A DNA stretch of 64,000 bases, from assembly GCF_000399685.1 (NCBI RefSeq), contig NZ_KB976987.1, forward strand, positions 2,183,944 through 2,247,943, read 5' to 3'. The position numbers and the translations under genes were made by a program. Under the pieces are notes generated by a model that worked only from the letters and a program-made list of their open reading frames with translations, was not told the origin of the DNA and made no database searches. Positions 19,448 through 29,591 of this stretch are shown piece after piece. Every line of letters begins with the position of its first letter. Position 1 is the first letter of the stretch. The DNA comes from Acinetobacter pittii ANC 4050. GTDB taxonomy: Bacteria; Pseudomonadota; Gammaproteobacteria; Pseudomonadales; Moraxellaceae.

Positions 19448-19735
19448 ATGGCATTATCACAGCCAGCAACTTTCAATGAAGAATGGTCCGATGAGCGTGT
19501 TTTTGCCTACCTCAACCAACTTCCTCCAAGTGGTGTGAATGCAGATTTTCATGTGCTCTACCATGCTTTCAAACATATGCGTCCAACAGACTATGAGCGT
19601 CTATTAACGCAATTTATTGCAGACGGACGTGATATTAATGCCAAAGACCCTGAAGGCCAACGTATTCACGACGTAATTGCTAAGTTTCCACGTCAATCGG
19701 CACCATTTTTAGAAGTTCTGGCAAAGTTTGCTTAA
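19448..19735 (+). CDS. Small conserved protein, PA4642-like
   Basis: 95-residue soluble protein, mostly helical. It resembles the small PA4642-family proteins of pseudomonads, with a YERLLTQFIADGRDINAKDPEGQ block reminiscent of a single ankyrin-like turn. A clear GAGGAG ribosome site precedes the ATG. It is a single gene with its own terminator, just beyond minCDE. The family name is from memory of pattern, and the function is unknown. Confidence 0.7.
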   Translation: MALSQPATFNEEWSDERVFAYLNQLPPSGVNADFHVLYHAFKHMRPTDYERLLTQFIADGRDINAKDPEGQRIHDVIAKFPRQSAPFLEVLAKFA

Positions 19736-19740
19736 AAATA

Positions 19741-19765
19741 AAAAGCCTCTAAAAGAGGCTTTTTT
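19741..19765. terminator. Bidirectional terminator
   Basis: A 7-bp stem (agcctct / agaggct) lies between converging genes with T runs on both strands. Confidence 0.85.
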
Positions 19766-19776
19766 CTTATCTAAAC

Positions 19777-20397
19777 TTATCGATTACCGATCAGGAAAAT
19801 ACCAAATACGGTGAAAATACCACCTGAAATACCATCAATCCATTTTGAAAAATTACGATAAGCTGCTCTAAAACTCGGTAACGAGAAAATAAAAGTCACA
19901 AAGCAGAACCATAAAATTGTTTCGACTGTAACGATAATAAAGAGTAGCCAGTGGACCTGATCAAGTTGAGGATTGGCTAAAAATAAAGAGAAAACACTAC
20001 CGAAATAAATAACAGCTTTCGGATTTGAGAGATTGGTTATCAAACCTTTAATAAAAAATAAGTAAGGTGCTTTGGGAAGTTCAACAGCAACATTACCCTC
20101 TTGCTGATTTTTTGAAAAAGCTGACCGTAGCATCTGATAACCCAACCAACACAGATATAAACCACCAGCAAGCAGCAAACCCTGCTTTAACCAAGCCATT
20201 TTCTCAAATATAAGATTTAATCCCATTAGTGCCAAACAAGCCCAAAACATCACACCTGCTGTTATACCGGCAACAACCAGCATAGCGTCTTTACGAGACC
20301 GGCTAATGGCAGTTTGAGATACAAGGAAAAAATCAGGCCCGGGAGTAATAAGTGCGCAAAAGTGAATAAAGGCTAAAGTAATCAGAGCTAATAACAT
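19777..20397 (-). CDS. LysE-family amino-acid exporter
   Basis: Inner-membrane exporter of the LysE/RhtB superfamily (206 residues, about six hydrophobic segments). The N-terminal signature FIHFCALITPGPDFFLVSQTAISRSRKDA contains the conserved TPGPDF, and the middle has FIKGLITNLSNPKAVIYFGSVF with the NPK motif. Substrate unknown; relatives export threonine, homoserine or other amino acids. CAGGAGA precedes the ATG. Single gene, no regulator adjacent. Confidence 0.88.
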   Translation of the reverse strand: MLLALITLAFIHFCALITPGPDFFLVSQTAISRSRKDAMLVVAGITAGVMFWACLALMGLNLIFEKMAWLKQGLLLAGGLYLCWLGYQMLRSAFSKNQQEGNVAVELPKAPYLFFIKGLITNLSNPKAVIYFGSVFSLFLANPQLDQVHWLLFIIVTVETILWFCFVTFIFSLPSFRAAYRNFSKWIDGISGGIFTVFGIFLIGNR

Positions 20398-20514
20398 GTC
20401 TTTCTCCTGATTTAATTCATTGTTCTTTATTTAGGGAAAATACATTAGCATTTTTTACTAGACGATAAAATCTTTAAGTCATTTATAAAATAGGTTCACT
20501 TTTATTTTGTTTAT

Positions 20515-20536
20515 AAAAAAGCCTCCGAAGAGGCTT
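20515..20536 (-). terminator. Terminator after ftsK
   Basis: A 7-bp stem (aagcctc / gaggctt) with loop CGAA is followed on the minus strand by T's. Confidence 0.85.
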
Positions 20537-20548
20537 AAATTATACGTA

Positions 20549-23500
20549 TTAAACTAGAATATCTCGCTTACCATTAGGGCCCATTGAACTCACAATGCCG
20601 TTCTCTTCCATTTGATCAATGATACGAGCAGCACGGTTATAACCAAGGCTAAATTTACGCTGTAGCGAAGATGTAGAAGCTTTCCGAGTTTCTAATACGA
20701 ATGACACACATTGGTCATAGAGAGCATCTCGGTCAGGACCACCCTCACCCTCTTCAAAACCACGTGACGCTGGCTCTTCATCAAATGGAGTCAAGATTTC
20801 ATCAATATAATCAGGCTCGCCACGCTCACGCCAAGCATCACAAATACGGTTTACTTCATCATCACTAATGAATGCACCATGTACACGTTCTGGCTCAATT
20901 TTACCTGGTCCTAAGAACAGCATATCACCGTGACCTAACAAGTCTTCTGCACCACCAGCATCCAAAATAGTACGCGAGTCAATTTTACTGTTTACACGTA
21001 ATGCGACACGCGTTGGAATATTGGCTTTAATCAAACCGGTAATAACATCAACAGAGGGACGTTGAGTTGCAAGCAATAGGTGAATACCAGCAGCACGAGA
21101 TTTTTGCGCCAAACGGGTAATCATTTCTTCTGCTTTTTTACCCACCTGCATAATCATGTCGGCGAACTCATCCGCAACAATCACAATAGATGGTAATGGC
21201 GTTAAACGAGGTGCACGTTCTTGTGTCGCCGAGTCACTCGGTTTCCAAGTCGGATCAATTAGGTCTTCACCATTCGCAATCGCTTCTTCAACTTTACGGT
21301 TGTAGTCACTTAATTTACGAATTTTTAAGAACGACATAAGCTTATAACGACGTTCCATTTCATTCACACACCAGTTCAAAGCACTTACCGCATCTTTCAT
21401 GTCAGTAACGACTGGAGTTAATAAATGTGGAATATCATTATAGTTTGCAAGTTCTAACTGTTTTGGATCGATTAAAATTAAACGTAATTGGTCAGGCGTA
21501 TATTTAAGTAACATCGATAAAATCATCGAGTTTACTGCAACCGATTTACCTGAACCTGTCGTACCAGCAACCAACATATGCGGTGCTTTCGCCAAGTCTG
21601 TTAGTACTGGATTACCTGAAATATCTTTACCCATCGCCATACTAATTAATGCACTTGGGTCGCGATATGTTGGTGTTTCTAATAACTCAATCAAGCGTAC
21701 CATTTCACGGGCACTGTTTGGCACTTCAATACCAATATATGGTTTACCAGGAATGACTTCCACCACACGAACAGAAGCCATCGACATTGAACGCGCTAAG
21801 TCACGTGAGATATTCGTTACCTTAGAGGCTTTCACTCCTGGTGCTAAATCTAACTCAAAACGAGTAACAACTGGTCCTGGTTGAGCCTCTACCACCTGAG
21901 CTTTAACGTTAAATTCTTGCAATTTAATTTCAAGTAACTCAGACAAACGTGAAAGTTGCTCTTCAGTAAAATTGACTTTCTTATTTGGGTCGACCTTATC
22001 GAGTAGATCAAGTCCAGGTAACGTTGGCAAATCCAAACGCTTTTTGGCAACTTGCATTGCACGAGACATTGGTCGGCCTGATGCATCTGTTAATGGTGCA
22101 TCAAAATCGAAATCGTCTTCATCAAAATCAGAATTTTCCTGCGGTTTTCCAGCAGTCTCTTGCCAAGCCTCAATAAACTCTTCTTTTGAAAGTTTGTCAG
22201 CCTGAATAGTCGTTTGAATAGGAGCTTTTACAAATGCTGAAGACTGGGCATAACTACTTGCTCTTACAGGCTCTGCTGGAGCAATGTCTTCATCTATTAA
22301 TAAATCATCAAAATCTTCAAAAACTTGTTCGTTTGCTAAATTTTTAGGTGACTGATTTAAATTGGAAACAGGTGAAGGCGTTTCACTCACAATATTAACC
22401 GATTGCGAAGTTGGTTCTACTTCTACATGTTGATCTTGAACAAACGGTGTATGCACATCTGTTGCAGTTTTACTGTTTGGAACAGCAGCAAGCAATTCAT
22501 CAAAAATCTCATCATCATTCCAATCAAGACCATGTAAGTCTTGTTTAAGTGTAGGCTGATTCTGATTCACTTGAGAAATGGTTTGCTGGAATTGCTCACG
22601 AGCAGGCACTTGCTCTGTTGAGTCGTCAGCTGCTCTTAAAAGCGCATCAATTTCTTGCTTATAACTTGCATCGTCACGTTGTAAAGCACGCCATACTTCG
22701 CCAGTCGCAACTAAACGTTGACTATCTTTTTCAAGTTTATGGGCTTGCTCAAGCGTATGCTCAAAGTTTTGAGTATTAACAACTGGCGCCTCTGCTACAG
22801 GTTCAGGGCGGCTCTGCTCTTTCGCTAACACATCTGCAAATAAACGCTCAGCAACAGCATCATGTCGTGTTGTTGCTTGAGGTTGAGCTGTTTCAGATGG
22901 AGCTGATATCTCTTTCTCATCTGAAGCATTCGCATTTGTCTCTGCATTTTGTGCAACTTTAACAACTGCTGCTTTGTTGGCAGGTTGAGTTGTTAAGTCA
23001 TAATCCGACTCACTCGGAGATACATTCTTATAAAATAAATCTTGTAAATAACTTGGTGTCGCTTTGAGCGTAACCCATGTTTTACTCCATTGCACCCCAA
23101 ATGCAAGCGTAAACAAGACTACCCCGAAAACCAGTAAAAAGAAGGTCGCACCATAAATTGTTAACAATTGAGATAGGCTTTGACCTAGCTCGTAACCAAT
23201 AATTCCTCCAGCGGCATTATCTAAAGTATCTGCCGGCACATTCCAGTGTAAATAAAGCAGGCTAGACACAACTAGAATTAAGAAGAATTGTGCAGCATAA
23301 CGAAATGGGCGGTTTAAGAAACTACGTGGCCACCAAACCTGAATTGCTTCAATGAAAAGGAAAATTGGAATAAGCAAACTTGCCCATCCTAAAAAACCAA
23401 ACAGCAAATCTGCAATCCATGCGCCAGCAATACCGCTTGCATTGGATACTTGCTGAGTATCACTGGAAATATGCATCCAGCCCGGATCAAATGGTGTATA

Positions 23501-23593
23501 GGTTACTGTTGCCAGAAACATATAAATACCAAAAGAAACCAAGAATAATGTCATCAATAAGCGCTGTGCATAAACACTTGACACCGCAGTCAT
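20549..23593 (-). CDS. ftsK: DNA translocase FtsK
   Basis: Divisome protein that pumps DNA through the closing septum toward dif and activates XerCD. Layout over 1014 residues: about four membrane segments in residues 10-170, then a long acidic/Gln-rich linker (about 190-520). The motor follows, with alpha/beta domains beginning near LPGLDLLDKVDP, Walker A GTTGSGKSVAVN, Walker B PSIVIVADEFADM, and TQRPSVDVITGLIKAN. The C-terminal gamma winged helix SLLQRKFSLGYNRAARIIDQME recognises KOPS. Divergent from trxB; in many species ftsK lies next to trxB or lolA. Confidence 0.97.
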   Translation of the reverse strand: MTAVSSVYAQRLLMTLFLVSFGIYMFLATVTYTPFDPGWMHISSDTQQVSNASGIAGAWIADLLFGFLGWASLLIPIFLFIEAIQVWWPRSFLNRPFRYAAQFFLILVVSSLLYLHWNVPADTLDNAAGGIIGYELGQSLSQLLTIYGATFFLLVFGVVLFTLAFGVQWSKTWVTLKATPSYLQDLFYKNVSPSESDYDLTTQPANKAAVVKVAQNAETNANASDEKEISAPSETAQPQATTRHDAVAERLFADVLAKEQSRPEPVAEAPVVNTQNFEHTLEQAHKLEKDSQRLVATGEVWRALQRDDASYKQEIDALLRAADDSTEQVPAREQFQQTISQVNQNQPTLKQDLHGLDWNDDEIFDELLAAVPNSKTATDVHTPFVQDQHVEVEPTSQSVNIVSETPSPVSNLNQSPKNLANEQVFEDFDDLLIDEDIAPAEPVRASSYAQSSAFVKAPIQTTIQADKLSKEEFIEAWQETAGKPQENSDFDEDDFDFDAPLTDASGRPMSRAMQVAKKRLDLPTLPGLDLLDKVDPNKKVNFTEEQLSRLSELLEIKLQEFNVKAQVVEAQPGPVVTRFELDLAPGVKASKVTNISRDLARSMSMASVRVVEVIPGKPYIGIEVPNSAREMVRLIELLETPTYRDPSALISMAMGKDISGNPVLTDLAKAPHMLVAGTTGSGKSVAVNSMILSMLLKYTPDQLRLILIDPKQLELANYNDIPHLLTPVVTDMKDAVSALNWCVNEMERRYKLMSFLKIRKLSDYNRKVEEAIANGEDLIDPTWKPSDSATQERAPRLTPLPSIVIVADEFADMIMQVGKKAEEMITRLAQKSRAAGIHLLLATQRPSVDVITGLIKANIPTRVALRVNSKIDSRTILDAGGAEDLLGHGDMLFLGPGKIEPERVHGAFISDDEVNRICDAWRERGEPDYIDEILTPFDEEPASRGFEEGEGGPDRDALYDQCVSFVLETRKASTSSLQRKFSLGYNRAARIIDQMEENGIVSSMGPNGKRDILV

Positions 23594-23847
23594 ATACTGT
23601 CCTGTAACCCATTTAATTATTGGTTTAGAGATGTGAAGAACTACATTTTAGATCTTCAACGAATGAACTTTATATTATGCACTTGTTCTTACAAAAAAGG
23701 TGCATGATTCTTTACAGTTGTTGTTAACATAAGGCACTTCTATATTGTTATATAACTTAATTCGATTGTCCTGATCAATATTATCCACATCGATTTCACG
23801 CTATTGGTCAGTAAATTCACGTATAATTTTCAAAATTCTCGAAATAA

Positions 23848-24813
<966 letters not shown>

Positions 24814-24825
24814 TTCAATCGATGC

Positions 24826-24860
24826 AAAAGACATCCAATAAATAATTGGATGTCTTTTTT
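24826..24860. terminator. Terminator after trxB
   Basis: A 14-bp perfect stem (aaaagacatccaat / attggatgtctttt) has T runs; it may also serve the converging monooxygenase gene. Confidence 0.92.
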
Positions 24861-24868
24861 TATAATGT

Positions 24869-25168
24869 TTATCGCTTCATATTTTCAAAATGGTCTAAAT
24901 GTGTAAAACGTCCTGATCTCGTCTGATATTGGTCAATCAAAGGAACTAACCGTTGAAAGTGCTCAGACTGAACATGTCGATCTAACGCAGCTCGATCCAC
25001 CCATTCCTCAATAAAAACAAAATGTCCTAAATTTTTTATATCATGATATAAATCGTACGCAACACATCCTTCTTCACGTCTCGTTTTATCAACAAGCTCT
25101 TGATAAAGTGGTAAAACAAAATCAATTTTTTTAATATCAATAAAATCTTCTGCAATAAGTTTTAGCAT
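24869..25168 (-). CDS. Antibiotic biosynthesis monooxygenase (ABM/YgiN-like) domain protein
   Basis: 99-residue single-domain protein with the ferredoxin-like ABM fold. Typical marks are REEGCVAYDLYHDIKNLGHFVFIEEW and the substrate-side HVQSEHFQRL. Relatives are cofactor-independent quinol monooxygenases or stress proteins; the substrate here is unknown. The ATG at 25168 lies 8 nt from an AAGG; a GTG one codon earlier is possible. Confidence 0.82.
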   Translation of the reverse strand: MLKLIAEDFIDIKKIDFVLPLYQELVDKTRREEGCVAYDLYHDIKNLGHFVFIEEWVDRAALDRHVQSEHFQRLVPLIDQYQTRSGRFTHLDHFENMKR

Positions 25169-25276
25169 CACGCGAACCTTTTCTATTCATGCATGCATGC
25201 TAAAGTTGAACAATAAAAATTGTCAATGAAGCTTAGTTACGTTAATTTTGAATTATTCCATTTCATTTTATCTTCT

Positions 25277-26008
25277 ATGCAGAAACTTCCGCTCTCTCAA
25301 TTCATTTTTCCTGACCCTATTGAAGCCGATCCAGATGGGCATGGTTTAATTTGTATCGGTGCCGACCTCTCCCCTTCTACATTATATGAAGCTTATACGC
25401 ATGGTCTTTTTCCATGGTTTAATGAAGATGAACCCATTTGTTGGTGGAGTCCAGAACCTCGTTGCGTGATCTATCCTCAAAACTATAAACCAAGTAAATC
25501 GCTCATTCGGAATATGAAAAAGTACGATTACACCATTACGGTAAATCATGCCTTTGAACAAGTTATTCGCTCTTGCTCTCTACCAAGAAGTTATGCGGAT
25601 GAAACATGGATTAGCGAGGATATTATTCAAGGTTACTGCGAGATGTTTAACGCGGGCTACGGTTACAGTATTGAAGTTTGGCAAGAAGAGGATCTTGTAG
25701 GAGGTTTATACGGTGTTACGATTGGTAAAGGATGTTTCGGTGAGTCAATGTTTAGCAATGAAACCGATGTTTCAAAAATGGCTTTTTATACTTTAATGCT
25801 CATTGGACAAGAAAATCAGCTGCCATGGATAGACTGCCAACTTGTCAATAGTCACCTAATTAGTCTGGGAGCCAGTACACTTTCTCGTCAAGACTACTTA
25901 AAATCGTTACAAGATGTAATTATTCACCCCTCTATCAATTGGAAAAAGTATCAAGAACGTGTATTTTCAAGTAAAACAATAGCATTAGATGCAAAATTAA
26001 TGGAATGA
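25277..26008 (+). CDS. aat: Leucyl/phenylalanyl-tRNA-protein transferase
   Basis: Adds Leu or Phe from charged tRNA to proteins with N-terminal Arg or Lys, marking them for ClpS-ClpAP (N-end rule). Motifs: [75 protein letters not shown], and the C-terminal [13 protein letters not shown]. The start is uncertain: MQKLPLSQF gives 243 residues near family size, while in-frame TTG (25220) and ATG (25226) lie upstream and no clear ribosome site decides. bpt follows 18 bp later, so both N-end-rule transferases are in one operon. Confidence 0.93.
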   Translation: MQKLPLSQFIFPDPIEADPDGHGLICIGADLSPSTLYEAYTHGLFPWFNEDEPICWWSPEPRCVIYPQNYKPSKSLIRNMKKYDYTITVNHAFEQVIRSCSLPRSYADETWISEDIIQGYCEMFNAGYGYSIEVWQEEDLVGGLYGVTIGKGCFGESMFSNETDVSKMAFYTLMLIGQENQLPWIDCQLVNSHLISLGASTLSRQDYLKSLQDVIIHPSINWKKYQERVFSSKTIALDAKLME

Positions 26009-26026
26009 TAACAGGAGGGACCAATC

Positions 26027-26842
26027 ATGAAATCATATCACCCGAAGTCCCTTTTAAATGATCTGCAGTATTATATTACTCCGCCTCATGATTGCAGCTA
26101 CTTAGAAAATAAATCTGCACGCATGGTGTTTTTAGACCCTATCCATCGAATTGATGTTGTCACCCTTTCAGAACTTTCTCGTTTAGGCTTTCGTCGTAGT
26201 GGTGACTTTGTTTATCGCCCTGAATGTCACTTATGTCGACAATGTTTGTCTTGTCGTGTTCCAGTGGCCGATTTCCAAATGAATAGCATGCAAAAAAAAG
26301 CATGGAAACGGAATCAAGATCTCACCATGACTGTGCTGCCTACGCGACAGGCAGCACAAATTCATTATGATTTATACGAACGCTACATTAATGAACGTCA
26401 TGCAGATGGCGATATGTTTCCACCTAGCTTAGATCAGTTTGAAAAGTTTTTAGTACATAGTTGTACAGATAGTTTTTTTCTTGAGCTTTGGAAAGACAAT
26501 CGTCTCATTAGCGTTTCTACTTGCGATTTAATGGATGATGGACTATCGGCTGTCTATACGTTTTTTGATCCAGACGAGCATCGCAGATCACTTGGTGTGT
26601 ATTCTATTCTTAACCAAATTGAATATGTTAAATCGCTCGGTTTAGAGTACCTTTATTTAGGCTATTGGGTACCGCATTCAGCCAAAATGAACTATAAGTC
26701 GCAATATACACCTTTAGAACTTCTACTTGATGGACAATGGCGTCGTTTAAACCGATCATTGTCACCAGAAGAAATTCAACAGCTAGGTACTTCTCTTATG
26801 ACAACGTTACCTTCTGAATGGAACAATTTAATCATTAAATAA
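26027..26842 (+). CDS. bpt: Aspartate/glutamate leucyltransferase (Ate1-like)
   Basis: Bacterial Ate1 homologue that transfers Leu to N-terminal Asp/Glu (N-end rule). It contains the N-terminal Cys motif ECHLCRQCLSCRVPV, RYINERHADGDM, YTFFDPDEHRRSLGVYSIL and YLGYWVPHSAKMNYKSQY. Its 271 residues match Bpt. The ribosome site is CAGGAGGG. Downstream of aat; its last 15 bp overlap the converging rimI. Confidence 0.95.
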   Translation: MKSYHPKSLLNDLQYYITPPHDCSYLENKSARMVFLDPIHRIDVVTLSELSRLGFRRSGDFVYRPECHLCRQCLSCRVPVADFQMNSMQKKAWKRNQDLTMTVLPTRQAAQIHYDLYERYINERHADGDMFPPSLDQFEKFLVHSCTDSFFLELWKDNRLISVSTCDLMDDGLSAVYTFFDPDEHRRSLGVYSILNQIEYVKSLGLEYLYLGYWVPHSAKMNYKSQYTPLELLLDGQWRRLNRSLSPEEIQQLGTSLMTTLPSEWNNLIIK

Positions 26843-27289
26843 AGATGCGAAATCATCTGTACAGGTTTTTACCATAATGACTGCGTGTTCCCGCCCGCCA
26901 TCTTGGGTAGGATAATAATTGCGACGCAGATCAATTTGGTGAAAGCCTGTTTTTTCATATAAACCGATAGCAGCTTTATTACTTTCACGGACTTCTAAAA
27001 AGATTTGTACGGGCTGATTTTCTAATTTTTCAATTGATAAATTTAATAACTCATATCCTAAACCCTGCCCTTGCATTTTAGGATCAATTGCCATGAGCAA
27101 TAAATTCGCTTCATCTAAAACAGGCTGTAAAATACAAAAACCCACCACTCTGTTTTGTGACTCAATCACTGTGCATTGGTAAGAATTCAAAGATTCTATA
27201 AATTGCTGTTTTGACCACGGATGTGTTTGAACTGATTTTTCAATTTGAACAACAATATCAACATCAGTATTTTGCATAATACGAATCAT
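26828..27289 (-). CDS. rimI: Ribosomal-protein-alanine N-acetyltransferase RimI
   Basis: GNAT enzyme that acetylates the N-terminal Ala of ribosomal protein S18. The core is visible: LLLMAIDPKMQGQGLGYELL (acetyl-CoA loop Q-x-x-G-x-G/A) and FLEVRESNKAAIGLYEKTGF, which is the RimI signature, followed by RRNYYP. Starts at 27289 (MIRIMQNTD, 153 residues) or two codons before the next Met; the frame is open further upstream without family similarity. Convergent with bpt. Confidence 0.9.
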   Translation of the reverse strand: MIRIMQNTDVDIVVQIEKSVQTHPWSKQQFIESLNSYQCTVIESQNRVVGFCILQPVLDEANLLLMAIDPKMQGQGLGYELLNLSIEKLENQPVQIFLEVRESNKAAIGLYEKTGFHQIDLRRNYYPTQDGGREHAVIMVKTCTDDFASLFND

Positions 27290-27354
27290 GAGTCTCAACG
27301 CAATGAAGATTCTAAAGTAGTGCGTATTATAAAAACTTCCCAAGAAAAAACGAG

Positions 27355-27383
27355 CAAAAAAAAGGACAATTGATTTGCCCTTT
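27355..27383 (-). terminator. Terminator after PF10118 paralogue 1
   Basis: A 9-bp stem (aaagggcaa / ttgtccttt on the minus strand, one G-U) has A/T tracts on both sides. Confidence 0.8.
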
Positions 27384-27396
27384 TTTTAAAGTAATT

Positions 27397-28272
27397 TTAA
27401 AGACCTAATTTTTCACGCCACGTTGCCAACAATGCTGTGGTATCCGAATCATTTGGATGAAATTTTGGTCTTAAAAAATCAAGTAGTTCTGGAATTTGAC
27501 GAGTCATAAAACCTTTACGACCATACATGAACTTAAGCATGTACTTCGTATCTTTCCAAGTTAATTTATCATCAGTCTTGAGTAACTTCGCAGTAAAATA
27601 AGATTGAGTTGCGAAGATTAATGCCATTGCAATAATCAAAGCTGTTGAACGCATAAAATAAGCTTTCGGACCTTGCCCATACATGCTTGTATACACATCA
27701 AATGCCACAGCTTTATGTTCATTTTCTTCAACTGCATGCCACATCCACAAATGATACATAGTGTCATCTTGGAACATAGCCTGAATTTCAGGGTTTTGCA
27801 AAAGTTCAGCGGCAATCGTCGATGTAAAATGCTCTAGCGCACATGTTCCTGTCAAATCAATCATTTCTTTGGTATAGCCAAAAGGTTTCATTAATTTGGT
27901 TACAACAGCTGTACCCATCTTAATGACTTTTCCAGTTTGCTTTTCCATATGACGCACATCATAACCATAAGCCTGTGCAGAAGCATTAAATGCTAAATGC
28001 TCTTTCGAATGCATCGCTTCTTGACCAATAAAAGCACTAATTTCTTTTTGAAGATCTGGATCTGCAAGCTTTGGATCATTTCGAACAGCACGCGTACTAT
28101 TTACAAAGAACTGTTCACCCTCAGGAAAAAGGGCTGATAATGCTGTCATGAAATGTGTTAATGCTGCATCATAATTCGCCCAATAGCGTGGGACCTGAGC
28201 AAATTCAAAGTCCATACGACGTACAGGAAAACTAGCACCAGCACGATTGGAAATATTTACCTTAGCATTCAT
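27397..28272 (-). CDS. PF10118-family predicted metal-dependent protein, paralogue 1
   Basis: 291-residue protein of the COG3687/PF10118 family annotated as predicted metal-dependent hydrolase. The residue pattern fits a four-helix di-iron protein: E51/E53 (FPEGEQFF), E85-x-x-H88 (IGQEAMH), E147 (ALEHFT), and E183-x-x-H186 (HAVEENEHK). One hydrophobic stretch near residues 210-228 could be membrane-associated. It stands in tandem with a close paralogue, each with its own terminator, so they are probably expressed separately. Substrate unknown. Confidence 0.8.
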   Translation of the reverse strand: MNAKVNISNRAGASFPVRRMDFEFAQVPRYWANYDAALTHFMTALSALFPEGEQFFVNSTRAVRNDPKLADPDLQKEISAFIGQEAMHSKEHLAFNASAQAYGYDVRHMEKQTGKVIKMGTAVVTKLMKPFGYTKEMIDLTGTCALEHFTSTIAAELLQNPEIQAMFQDDTMYHLWMWHAVEENEHKAVAFDVYTSMYGQGPKAYFMRSTALIIAMALIFATQSYFTAKLLKTDDKLTWKDTKYMLKFMYGRKGFMTRQIPELLDFLRPKFHPNDSDTTALLATWREKLGL

Positions 28273-28461
28273 CTCAGACTCCTTTTAAGTGAATAGCTAA
28301 TTCACATATAACTTTATTTATTTTCTTAATATTTATAATCATACGTCTTTCGATGTACCAATTAAGTGCAGATGAGGACAGAGAAATATCAGATGAGGTC
28401 ATTCATAGACGCATAAAGGTGCAAAACCTAAGATGTCTCTCGTTGAACTCGATATAGAAAA

Positions 28462-28491
28462 TAAAAAAGGACCAATATTGGTCCTTTATAA
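28462..28491 (-). terminator. Terminator after PF10118 paralogue 2
   Basis: A 22-bp perfect palindrome with arms aaaggaccaat / attggtccttt is followed on the minus strand by T's. Confidence 0.85.
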
Positions 28492-28505
28492 ATCATGAAT
28501 TGAAA

Positions 28506-29387
28506 CTATAAACCTAATTTTGCCTTCCAGTTTTTCAATAGGCCCACGGTATCTAGATCATTTGGATGAAAACCAGGTTTAAAGTAAGCCAACATTTCCT
28601 TAGCCATACCACTAATAATGCCTTTAGATGGGCTGTATCCGTATTTATAAATTACTGATAGTTCAGCTAAATTTAACTTGTTGTCTTGCTTTAATAAACG
28701 AAGTACAAAAGATGACTGGATCAAAAAGATTAAAGTCATAGCAAACACTAAAGAACTGGTTCGTAAAGCATAAGCTTTTACACCTTTACCAAATACACCT
28801 TCGTATACATCAAAAGCTACGGCTTTATGCTCATTTTCTTCAATAGCATGCCAATACCACATGGTAGACATCGTCTCATCTGTCATAAGCTCTTGAATGT
28901 GCTTATTGACTAATAATTGAGAAGCAATAGTAGCGGTAAAATGTTCAAGAGCCGTCGTAGCAGTCAGGTCAACCATTTGTTTCGTCATACCGAAAGGTTT
29001 AACAATTTTTACGAAAGCTTTAATTGCTGTTTGAATCGCCGTATCGGTAAACTTCTCTAATGTTTCTATATCGTGACCAAACTTTTGAGCGGAAGCATTA
29101 AAGTTCACATGCTCTTGAGTATGCATTGCTTCTTGCCCGATAAAAGCACTAATTTCTTTTTGTAGTGCTTCATCATCTTTAATCGCTGGGTGATAACGTA
29201 CTGCTCGTACACTATCTATAAAGAATTTCTCACCAGCTGGGAACAATGCTGACAATGCACTCATAAAATGTGTGAGTCCAGCAGAACCATTCATCCAATA
29301 TTCTGGTACATCATTAAAGTCAAAATTCATACGACGTACTGGAAAGCTTGCACCGGCACGATTGGTAATATTCACTTTAGCATTCAT
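28506..29387 (-). CDS. PF10118-family predicted metal-dependent protein, paralogue 2
   Basis: 293-residue tandem paralogue of the gene at 27397. It shares the N terminus MNAKVNI-NRAGASFPVRRM and every predicted metal ligand (GEKFF, IGQEAMH, ALEHFTATI, HAIEENEHKAVAFDVY). A hydrophobic segment near residues 215-235 is conserved. The C-terminal third differs more. The ATG at 29387 has AGGAG at a good distance; a TTG two codons upstream is rejected. The spacer to paralogue 1 (28273-28505) holds a terminator and a presumed promoter only. Confidence 0.8.
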   Translation of the reverse strand: MNAKVNITNRAGASFPVRRMNFDFNDVPEYWMNGSAGLTHFMSALSALFPAGEKFFIDSVRAVRYHPAIKDDEALQKEISAFIGQEAMHTQEHVNFNASAQKFGHDIETLEKFTDTAIQTAIKAFVKIVKPFGMTKQMVDLTATTALEHFTATIASQLLVNKHIQELMTDETMSTMWYWHAIEENEHKAVAFDVYEGVFGKGVKAYALRTSSLVFAMTLIFLIQSSFVLRLLKQDNKLNLAELSVIYKYGYSPSKGIISGMAKEMLAYFKPGFHPNDLDTVGLLKNWKAKLGL

Positions 29388-29545
29388 ACCCAAAGCTCCT
29401 TGATAAGTAACCTTAGTTACTTAAACTTTATTGTTCGTTTTCTTGATTCTTATCATACAAATTTAATAAAAAGGATTAAGGGTAAATAAGGACATTGAAA
29501 TATCAGTTAAGGCCAGCTTTTATAGTAATTGTTAGACAATTAAGT

Positions 29546-29579
29546 ATAAAAAAAGCGCTCTAAAAAGAGCGCTTTTTTT
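29546..29579 (-). terminator. Terminator of the str operon (after tuf)
   Basis: An 11-bp stem (aaaagcgctct / agagcgctttt) with A/T tracts on both sides. Confidence 0.9.
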
Positions 29580-29591
29580 CACTGAAAGTGA

